Both the position numbers and the translations under genes were made by a program. A stretch of DNA of 11,511 nt from Emcibacter sp. Lineage in GTDB: Bacteria; Pseudomonadota; Alphaproteobacteria; Sphingomonadales; Emcibacteraceae. Below are positions 1 to 5,731 of this stretch, piece after piece. How positions within the stretch are numbered: the first letter of the stretch is position 1; each line of letters opens with the position of its first letter. The stretch covers positions 1 to 11,511 of the forward strand of contig JAKIUQ010000030.1 in NCBI GenBank assembly GCA_021647465.1, written 5' to 3'. Below the pieces are notes generated by a model. The model was not told the DNA's origin. It did not search any database and saw only the letters and a program-made list of their open reading frames with translations.

Positions 1-6
1 TTAATC

Positions 7-72
7 ATGAGAGTTACCTCTTTAAAGTTTTAATGTTGAATAAGCACCAACATCAAAACCGGTAACTCTCAT
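7..72. repeat. Interrupted inverted repeat at the soxC breakpoint
   Basis: The outer arms ATGAGAGTTACC (7-18) and GGTAACTCTCAT (61-72) are exact 12-bp reverse complements. An inner pair, GTTTTAATGTTG (27-38) and CAACATCAAAAC (48-59), matches at 11 of 12 positions, leaving a 9-nt loop (39-47). Eight unpaired bases on the left (19-26) and one on the right (60) separate the inner and outer stems. The repeat lies immediately before the truncated soxC. It could be the end of a small mobile element, a recombination scar or a terminator of an upstream gene. There is no T-run after it on the + strand, so a classical terminator is less likely. The arms are read directly; the role is not known. Confidence 0.6.
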
Positions 73-117
73 CCTTGCAACCCTTTTCGATCGCAACGAC
101 TGTCAGATCTAATCTGA

Positions 118-1152
118 ACTAATACAACTTATGAAGCATCCGCATCCTTCACGCCTCTGCAAGATATGCACGGCATCATTATCCCGAATGGATTGTGCTT
201 TGAGCGGCACCATAGCGGCATCGCAATTATTGATCCAAATGATTTCCAACTGATGTTACATGGCATGGTCGACAAACCGCTTATCTTTTCAATGGAGGAT
301 TTAAAACGCTTCCCATCAGTTGATAAATTTCACTTCCTTGAATGTTCGGGCAATGGTGCCACTGAATGGAAAGGCGCGACTTTCAATAGTGTTCAATTCA
401 CTCACGGCTTAATCCATTGTGTCCAATATACAGGCGTATCCCTGCGTACTTTATTACGCGAATGTGGTGTTAAACCCAAAGGTAAGTGGTTGCTGGTTGA
501 GGGCGGTGATGCATCTGGAATGAACCGCAGCTTACCACTGGAAAAAGCTCTTGATGATTGTATGGTAGCCTATGCCATGAACGGCGAAATGTTACGCCCT
601 GAACAAGGCTATCCATTGCGACTGGTTGTTCCTGGTTGGGAAGGAAGTATGTGGATTAAATGGTTGCGGCGTATCGAAGTTGGCGACATGCCTTGGCACA
701 CCCGCGAGGAAACCAGTAAATATACTGACTTGATGCCGAGCGGACAATCACGTCAATTTAGCTGGGTTATGGAGCCTAAATCTGTTATCACCAGCCCGTC
801 ACCGGAAAAACCCGTCTTACAAAAAGGTCAACAAAATATCACAGGCATCGCTTGGTCCGGCCAAGGTAAAATTAAACGTGTTGATGTCTCAACTGATGGC
901 GGCAAAAACTGGCGACCAGCAAAACTACAAGGCCCAATAATTTCCAAATGCTTGACGCGGTTTAATTTTAATTGGGATTGGAACGGACAGCCTGCCTTAT
1001 TGGAGAGTCGTGCTATTGATCAAACAGGATATGTGCAGCCAACATTGAATGTGCTTCGTAAAGAACGCGGAACAAATTCTTATTACCATAACAACGCTAT
1101 TCAAACATGGCATGTGAATGCTAGTGGGAAAGTTGACAATGTCCAAACTTAG
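118..1152 (+). pseudogene. soxC: SoxC sulfane dehydrogenase molybdopterin subunit, 5'-truncated
   Basis: SoxC is the molybdenum-cofactor subunit of periplasmic sulfane dehydrogenase SoxCD, which oxidises the outer sulfur of SoxY-bound thiosulfate intermediates. Recognisable sequence runs from TPLQDMHGIIIPNG through FERHH and the cofactor region HFLECSGNGATEW to a C-terminal dimerisation domain with VDVSTDGGKNW. Counting from the ATG at 166, the cofactor cysteine is Cys60. The family is about 400-430 aa with a Tat signal; only 328 codons follow the first ATG. The frame upstream (118-165) still reads SoxC-like sequence (TYEASASFTPLQ) but has no start codon and meets TGA at 115-117. Beyond that stop, 88-114 still reads RSQRLSDLI, resembling the family. 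No Shine-Dalgarno site precedes the ATG at 166. The rest has no internal stop, so the damage looks recent. Without its signal and N-terminal part it should not reach the periplasm as active enzyme. Confidence 0.82.
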
Positions 1153-1816
1153 TAAACCTCTCTCCGCATTTATTATAGGTGTAACCATTGTAGCGATAGT
1201 TTTTGTGTTGAATTCCAGGCGTCCGACACCTACACCTATGTCTACGTTTTCAGGGCAAGCAGAAGACGTTACTTATGGGCTTGGTCGTTTAGCCACATCA
1301 GAAGAAATCACAGGCTGGCACATAGATGCACGTCCGGATGGACACGGCCTGCCAGAGGGGCGCGGTAGTGTTCTGGAAGGCAAAGTCCTTTACGAAGAGC
1401 AATGCGCAGCATGTCACGGAGAGAGCGGCGAAGGCGTTGATAAATTTCCAAAGCTTGTCGGGGGGCAAGGCTCGCTCACAACCGACAAACCGCTCAAAAC
1501 TATCGGTAGCTATTGGCCCTATAGTTCCACACTTTGGGATTATATCGCGCGTGCCATGCCCTTTGGTAATGCACGCTCTCTTGGCAATGACGAAGTCTAT
1601 GCACTCACGGCCTATATCCTTCATCTCAATGGTTTACTCACCGAGCGAGACACTCTGGATCACGATACACTCATCGCAGTTAAAATGCCCAATGCCGGTA
1701 GCTTCTTCACAGAAGCAAACAAGGTGAAAGTCAAGACACACGATGTTCCATGTATGGAAAGTTGCAAAAGCGGCGTGAACGTCAAAACTAGGGCGAAATT
1801 GGTACTGAAGGATTAA
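1139..1816 (+). CDS. soxD: SoxD, cytochrome c subunit of sulfane dehydrogenase
   Basis: This is a monohaem class I cytochrome c that accepts electrons from SoxC. From the ATG at 1139 it is 225 aa. It has a short basic start, one hydrophobic segment (about residues 8-24, FIIGVTIVAIVFVL) acting as signal or membrane anchor, the haem site CAACH at residues 89-93, and a Met in ARAMPFGN near residue 140 as the likely sixth ligand. The tail carries CMESCK, which I recall from SoxD proteins. An upstream ATG at 1118 would add seven residues. I prefer 1139 because it puts MSKLSKPL ahead of the hydrophobic stretch and a purine-rich GTGGGAAAG lies just upstream, although that site is weak. The start overlaps the end of soxC by 14 bp, so translational coupling is likely. 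The frame is intact, but with soxC broken the complex is probably not functional. It is shorter than the dihaem SoxD of Paracoccus and closer to monohaem forms. Confidence 0.87.
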   Translation: MSKLSKPLSAFIIGVTIVAIVFVLNSRRPTPTPMSTFSGQAEDVTYGLGRLATSEEITGWHIDARPDGHGLPEGRGSVLEGKVLYEEQCAACHGESGEGVDKFPKLVGGQGSLTTDKPLKTIGSYWPYSSTLWDYIARAMPFGNARSLGNDEVYALTAYILHLNGLLTERDTLDHDTLIAVKMPNAGSFFTEANKVKVKTHDVPCMESCKSGVNVKTRAKLVLKD

Positions 1817-1860
1817 AGTTCGCTAATGATATTATGCTCTAATTTTTCGTATCATTTGAT

Positions 1861-1885
1861 ATAAGAATTTACTACTCTTATTTTT
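1861..1885 (+). terminator. Weak hairpin plus T-run after soxD
   Basis: ATAAGA (1861-1866) pairs with TCTTAT (1876-1881) around a 9-nt loop and is followed by a short T-run to 1885. A second AT-only stem, AATGATA (1825-1831) with TATCATT (1850-1856), lies just before it. Both stems are AT-rich and weak. The position between two convergent genes (soxD and the restriction endonuclease gene, stop at 1897) suits a terminator for soxD, but the energy is poor. Confidence 0.3.
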
Positions 1886-1896
1886 CAAGTTGGGTA

Positions 1897-3249
1897 CTAA
1901 CTAAAATCTGGATCCACTGTCGTTAAGTCAACAAGTTCCATAGTTTCATACAATACAGGAATGTCTTTGGGCTTTATCCGAAACTGGCTGCGTTTTTTTG
2001 CCCTGGGTTTATCACTTGAAAAGCCTTCTACCTTGATGCCCGGATCATAATAAATGGTTCTCGATGCCATGGCGGACAGGAACTTTCCAAAATCTGTTCC
2101 AACCCCTAGTGCGATGACATGGCCGAATTGATATTGTGTGATTTCACCCTTGCGACTGGCAGAAGGGACATAGGCTGCTTTGGCATGCTTCCTGTTCCAT
2201 TTTTCAAGCAGGGTATCATAATGCCAGATGGCTGCTGCAACGCCGTCCTCGGAAACCAGAGATATCCCTCCCGTGATATCAGAAATCCGGTTTTTCCCGA
2301 CATCATACCCGGTTAATTGCAGGGTCAGTCCGGTACGGGCCTGACGTTCTTCAAATTTGTGGACGCCGCCAAAATTAAACCGGTCTTGCCGTCCCATGGT
2401 GTCCGGGTAGCCGAACTTTCTGACAAATTCGAAGATTCCTTCTGTACGGTAGAACCCACCGGTGGGTTCCGGGGTCATCAGGGTTATCGCCCCGCCGGAA
2501 AGAGGTCTGTCCAGTCCCGGAGATTTATGCTGTTTAAGCTCCCACCCCAGAAAATCAGGCTCATTCAGGCCATTGGGCGTTACTCCTAACAGTCCTTCAA
2601 GAGTATAGCCTCCACCGTTCTGTGCCTTGTAGGGAAGTCTTTCCCCATTGTTTCCCAGTTTGAAGGAATCAACCCAGCCCAGTTCCGAAATCTCTTTCAA
2701 TGCGGCCAGTAACTGATTGCGGGTATCTTGCGGTGCTTCTTTTGTAAAGATCTCACTGAAAACACCTTCACTGTCATACTGCTCCAGTTCCCGGGATACG
2801 GGATTCCCGCTGCCAGCCAGATGGCCGATAATACGCCGGTCAGCTGTTATACCCAGAAGCAGTATGCGACCCGGATTCCGGCTTCGCAGGTAAGCACCCG
2901 GAGCGACCCTTGCGCCCTTCAGAAAGCCGGACATGCGGACTTCAGGGTATTTCGGATAGAGAATCAACTGGGCGTTCGGGGCCTCGTGCAATTTGCCCTC
3001 ATCATCCATCCAGAAAAACGGAAGGTCAGCTTTGAAGCGATCGCGCTTGCTGTCTTTCCTGTTCTTGTCTGCATACACCTTGCCAAAGGGCAGGAGTTGC
3101 AGGGATGAATAGTCCGCGCCAAGATAAATCTGGTTTTTGGAATTGTCGTTGGGGGCAAGGCGTTTGAAGACCAGAATATTGACGTTATGCTTCGCCATCA
3201 TGCCGCGAATGGCATCCAGACTTTTGATTTCCGGTAACTCCAGCCCCAT
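1897..3249 (-). CDS. MvaI/BcnI-family type II restriction endonuclease with N-terminal extension
   Basis: The C-terminal half carries the MvaI/BcnI nuclease core: TLEGLLGVTPNG followed by PDFLGWELKQ. Asp232, Glu237 and Lys239 (numbered from the ATG at 3249) are the likely PD-(D/E)XK-like metal site. MvaI (CCWGG) and BcnI (CCSGG) are monomeric enzymes of about 240 aa. This protein is about 450 aa, so roughly 200 residues precede the catalytic domain; part of this (FKRLAPND, near 28-35) looks like the effector domain of EcoRII. It is the last gene of an operon with a Dcm-like methyltransferase and Vsr, so the target is probably CCWGG or a related site. Start choice: the frame also allows GTG at 3306, adding 19 residues, but nothing like a ribosome site precedes it. 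The ATG at 3247-3249 has GGAG (3257-3260) seven bases upstream. Being last, it is made after the methyltransferase, which helps avoid self-cleavage. Family call firm; exact target inferred. Confidence 0.85.
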   Translation of the reverse strand: MGLELPEIKSLDAIRGMMAKHNVNILVFKRLAPNDNSKNQIYLGADYSSLQLLPFGKVYADKNRKDSKRDRFKADLPFFWMDDEGKLHEAPNAQLILYPKYPEVRMSGFLKGARVAPGAYLRSRNPGRILLLGITADRRIIGHLAGSGNPVSRELEQYDSEGVFSEIFTKEAPQDTRNQLLAALKEISELGWVDSFKLGNNGERLPYKAQNGGGYTLEGLLGVTPNGLNEPDFLGWELKQHKSPGLDRPLSGGAITLMTPEPTGGFYRTEGIFEFVRKFGYPDTMGRQDRFNFGGVHKFEERQARTGLTLQLTGYDVGKNRISDITGGISLVSEDGVAAAIWHYDTLLEKWNRKHAKAAYVPSASRKGEITQYQFGHVIALGVGTDFGKFLSAMASRTIYYDPGIKVEGFSSDKPRAKKRSQFRIKPKDIPVLYETMELVDLTTVDPDFS

Positions 3250-3343
3250 TGCGATACTCCGGTTCACAGTTTTGATAATATTCCAAATGACAGGGATATC
3301 ATCCACAGGGAAGATGTTGATGCAACCAAAAAGTTATAAAATA

Positions 3344-3811
3344 TTATTCTGATTTATATTCGATTGTGAGAAAGGGATCATCAGACAGGAGAAAATCACT
3401 GGCTCCGGAAATGATATCATCCAGTGACCGGCGATGTTTTCCTTTCAGGGCGCATTCCCATATTGTCAGAATCCGCCAGCCGGATTTGGTTAAGTTGTCA
3501 ATGTTGCGGGCATCGCGGGCTTTGTTGCCACTGATCTTATTCCGCCAGAATTCAGGGCGGGATTTTGGCCATTTGAACAGGTGACAGCTATGCCCGTGCC
3601 AGAAACAGCCGTTTATAAAAATTACGGCATTATATTTGCGTAAAACCAGGTCCGGTTTGCCGGGTAATTTTTTATCATGTAGTCTGTATCTGAACCCTTC
3701 GCGAAAGAGAGCCCGTCTGATAATCATCTCCGGCCTGGTATCTTTGCCCTTGATACCGGTCATCATTTCACTGCGCTTTTTTGACGTTACAACATCTGTC
3801 ACAATAATCAT
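3344..3811 (-). CDS. vsr: Very short patch repair endonuclease (Vsr)
   Basis: At 155 aa this matches the usual Vsr length. Vsr nicks next to T:G mismatches formed when 5-methylcytosine deaminates within Dcm-type sites, starting short-patch repair. Visible motifs are the N-terminal TSKKRSEMMTGIKGKDTRPE, LPGKPDLVL with catalytic Asp54, FINGCFWHGHSC with zinc ligands expected at Cys69, His74 and Cys76, and WECALKG with Cys120 as the fourth ligand. His72 matches the catalytic His69 of the E. coli enzyme. The residue matching E. coli His64 is Asn67; FINGCFWH is, from memory, a common variant in other Vsr proteins. The ATG at 3809-3811 has AAGG four bases upstream and lies 16 bp after the methyltransferase stop, so the two genes are clearly co-transcribed. 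Its presence supports 5-methylcytosine, not N4-methylcytosine, as the modification. Confidence 0.95.
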   Translation of the reverse strand: MIIVTDVVTSKKRSEMMTGIKGKDTRPEMIIRRALFREGFRYRLHDKKLPGKPDLVLRKYNAVIFINGCFWHGHSCHLFKWPKSRPEFWRNKISGNKARDARNIDNLTKSGWRILTIWECALKGKHRRSLDDIISGASDFLLSDDPFLTIEYKSE

Positions 3812-3827
3812 CTTGCCTTAATCAGGC

Positions 3828-5093
3828 CTATTCGGCGGCGATGTATTTCGTTTGCTGCTCAAGTTCGATTTGATCCATGATGTATGGCTTCATATATCGG
3901 GCAACTTCTTCAACCACAGGAACCACGACAGAATTCCCGAACTGTTTGTAGGCCCGGGTATCACTTACCGGAATAATCATTTCAGGCTTGCGACCACTGT
4001 CATAGCCCATGAGGCGGGCACACTCTCTGGGCGTCAATCTACGCGGATTTTTGCCTTCCTGCTTGATAAGTATTTCCGAACCGTCCTTGTAGTAACGGGC
4101 GGACAGTGTCCGGGCCTTGTCCTCCGGGCCGTTTAAACCAAATCCGAAACCGTTACCGGCAGCCTTGTGTTTTGCAGCATATGCCTGGAGATAGGCCCAT
4201 AATTTGTCACTGAGGGTGTATTTGTCATTTACTAACGAGGTCGCGTTGGACCCTTTACCATTGACATTCAGTGTATAATGTTCTTCGGCATCTTCTGATG
4301 GGACATGGAGAATGGATTCCAGAACCGGGCCGGTTTTGGGGTCTGCAAACTGCAGGTCATCAAATGTAAAATCACAGTCCTCACGAAAACCGGCAATGAA
4401 AATTCTCTCGCGGTGCTGGGGGACATATCCCTTGGCATCTATGACACGGGTGCTTATTTTATAGCCGAGTTCGTCCTGCAGAGCCCCGATGATGGTTGCA
4501 AAGGTATCACCCTTGTTATGACTCTTCAGGTTCTTCACATTTTCCAGAAGAAAGGCAGCGGGGCGGTGGTGTTTCAGAATGCGTAAAACATCAAAGAATA
4601 ATGTTCCCTGGGTTTTGTCCTCAAAACCATGAGCACGACCCAGGGCATTTTTTTTACTCACGCCGGCAATGCTGAATGGCTGACACGGGAAGCCAGCCAA
4701 CAAAACGTCATGAGTAGGGATATCTTCCGCTTTGACCTGGGTGATATCACCTGCAATATGGTGGTCATCATGAAAGTTGGCCCTGTAGGTTCTCTGGGCA
4801 TATTCATCCCATTCACTGGTAAATACACATTTGCCGCCAGCGGTCTCAAAACCGCGCCGGATGCCTCCAATACCGGCAAACAAATCGATGAAGGTAAAAT
4901 CAGGGTCGGGGTTGCGAAATTGTTGTTTGTAATCGAGCTTGTTCCGCAGAATTTCCATGCAATGGTTTTTGGGTTCCACCTCACCATTTTCCCACCGGTA
5001 GATGGTTTTTACAGTAACCCCCATAAGATGGGCGGCTTCCTCTACGGACATTGCGTTGAGTTCGCGCAATTCTCTGAAACTCTTCATTTTCAT
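3828..5093 (-). CDS. Dcm/EcoRII-like DNA (cytosine-5) methyltransferase with N-terminal HTH
   Basis: This 421-aa protein transfers a methyl group from S-adenosylmethionine to cytosine C5 in the host's own restriction sites. Residues 15-52 form an XRE-type helix-turn-helix (SVEEAAHLMGVTVKTIYRW). Motif I is FIDLFAGIGG (68-77), motif IV GFPCQPFS with catalytic Cys137, motif VI ENV (184-186), motif VIII QHRERIFIAGF (226-236), motif IX RRLTPRECARLMGYD (351-365) and motif X QFGNSVVVPVV (384-394). The target-recognition region (about 313-343, GNGFGFG through ARTLSARYYKDGSEILI) resembles E. coli Dcm, so CCWGG is the best guess. The ATG at 5093 has GGGAG (5099-5103) five bases upstream; a second ATG at 5087 is possible. 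It is first in an operon with vsr and the nuclease gene. The HTH suggests it represses its own promoter, as shown for M.SsoII/M.Ecl18kI-type enzymes. All catalytic motifs are intact. Confidence 0.95.
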   Translation of the reverse strand: MKMKSFRELRELNAMSVEEAAHLMGVTVKTIYRWENGEVEPKNHCMEILRNKLDYKQQFRNPDPDFTFIDLFAGIGGIRRGFETAGGKCVFTSEWDEYAQRTYRANFHDDHHIAGDITQVKAEDIPTHDVLLAGFPCQPFSIAGVSKKNALGRAHGFEDKTQGTLFFDVLRILKHHRPAAFLLENVKNLKSHNKGDTFATIIGALQDELGYKISTRVIDAKGYVPQHRERIFIAGFREDCDFTFDDLQFADPKTGPVLESILHVPSEDAEEHYTLNVNGKGSNATSLVNDKYTLSDKLWAYLQAYAAKHKAAGNGFGFGLNGPEDKARTLSARYYKDGSEILIKQEGKNPRRLTPRECARLMGYDSGRKPEMIIPVSDTRAYKQFGNSVVVPVVEEVARYMKPYIMDQIELEQQTKYIAAE

Positions 5094-5102
5094 AATTTCT
5101 CC

Positions 5103-5162
5103 CGATCCTTCTTTCTGGGTCTTTTTTTGACATTATGGGATGTATAACACCCAGAAGAATCG
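5103..5162. promoter_or_regulatory. Inverted repeat spanning the RM promoter, candidate operator
   Basis: TTCTGGGT (5113-5120) and ACCCAGAA (5149-5156) are exact 8-bp reverse complements. The match continues outward imperfectly, CGATCC (5103-5108) against GAATCG (5157-5162), with three extra bases on the left. The right arm lies inside the 17-bp spacer of the predicted promoter and the left arm lies in the predicted 5' leader. Such placement suits a repressor, and the methyltransferase carries its own HTH. No CCWGG site occurs between 5094 and 5341, so the control would not be by methylation. Confidence 0.45.
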
Positions 5163-5169
5163 CTGTAAA
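5141..5169 (-). promoter_or_regulatory. Sigma70-type promoter of the RM operon
   Basis: On the minus strand, TTTACA (5164-5169, 5 of 6 to the -35 consensus) is followed after exactly 17 bp by TATACA (5141-5146, 4 of 6 to the -10 consensus). This predicts transcription starting near 5134, about 40 nt before the methyltransferase ATG. An A-rich stretch with two copies of AAGAACAAA (minus strand, about 5175-5198) lies just upstream of the -35 box, like an UP element. The boxes are read from sequence; activity is inferred. Confidence 0.6.
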
Positions 5170-5231
5170 GGCCATTTGTTCTTTTTTTGTTCTTATAGGA
5201 TTTTCTTTAGAGGGTGCTTTAAAATATGTAG

Positions 5232-5247
5232 TTTCAAATGTTTGAAA
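5232..5247. repeat. Palindrome TTTCAAA-TG-TTTGAAA
   Basis: The two 7-bp arms (5232-5238 and 5241-5247) are exact reverse complements around a 2-bp centre. It lies in the 248-bp gap between the helicase stop and the RM genes, about 60 bp upstream of the RM -35 box. It could be a regulator site. With no T-run after it on either strand it is not an obvious terminator. Confidence 0.4.
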
Positions 5248-5341
5248 TTAGTCCGCCTTGGTCAATAGCCTTAAATGCACTGGGTCAAAGTACGATCCTG
5301 TCTGATACTTGCCATGATGCGGTTCCAGACCTGAGCCTTAC

Positions 5342-5731
5342 TTACTCCAGCGGGGCAAGCAGCCATGTGATGTCTTGTTCGCTCAGATGTTTGGCGGGGT
5401 CGGCCTTGCCATCATAGAGGGCTTCGGCGAGGGCGGCTTTTTGTGACTGCAGGTCCAGCATGCGTTCCTCGACGGTGCCGCGCGCGGCCAGTTTGTAGAC
5501 AAACACCGGCTTGTCCTGACCGATACGATGGGCGCGGTCGGTCGCCTGGCGCTCGACTGCCGGGTTCCACCATGGATCATAGTGTATTACCGTATCGGCG
5601 GCGGTCAGGTTGAGCCCGGTCCCCCCGGCCTTGAGGCTGATCAGAAACAACGGCACCTCGCCCGCCTGGACACGGCGCACCGGGGTTTCGCGGTCTTTGG
5701 TTTGGCCGGTGAGCATGACATAAGGGATCAT
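5342..5731 (-). CDS. SNF2 helicase C-terminal fragment (motifs V and VI), after a frameshift
   Basis: This 129-aa frame continues the SNF2-family ATPase encoded upstream. It starts at ATGATCCCT (MIPYVMLTG), overlapping the previous stop by four bases (ATGA). It contains motif V (LKAGGTGLNL), the HYDPWWNPAVE block and motif VI (ATDRAHRIGQ with the arginine finger), and ends with VYKLAARGTVEERMLDLQ, the normal end of bacterial SNF2 proteins. In intact relatives this sequence runs on directly from the SQFTSML motif, so one base has been lost or two gained near 5731. No Shine-Dalgarno site precedes the ATG, but the ATGA overlap could allow restart by terminating ribosomes. Alone it cannot be an ATPase because it lacks the Walker motifs. 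Confidence 0.85.
   Translation of the reverse strand: MIPYVMLTGQTKDRETPVRRVQAGEVPLFLISLKAGGTGLNLTAADTVIHYDPWWNPAVERQATDRAHRIGQDKPVFVYKLAARGTVEERMLDLQSQKAALAEALYDGKADPAKHLSEQDITWLLAPLE

Noticed and set aside
7..72. Integron attC site or CRISPR-like repeat
   Set aside because: The arms lack the attC RYYYAAC/GTTRRRY core sites, no integrase or cassette array is present, and there is only one copy.
1298..1727. Overlapping frames inside soxD on both strands
   Set aside because: soxD has clear cytochrome c motifs in its own frame, and the alternatives have none.
5272..5341. Short minus-strand frame after the helicase stop reading AQVWNRIMASIRQDRTLTQCI
   Set aside because: It looks protein-like but I cannot match it to a family. 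It has no start of its own and could be a remnant or chance.
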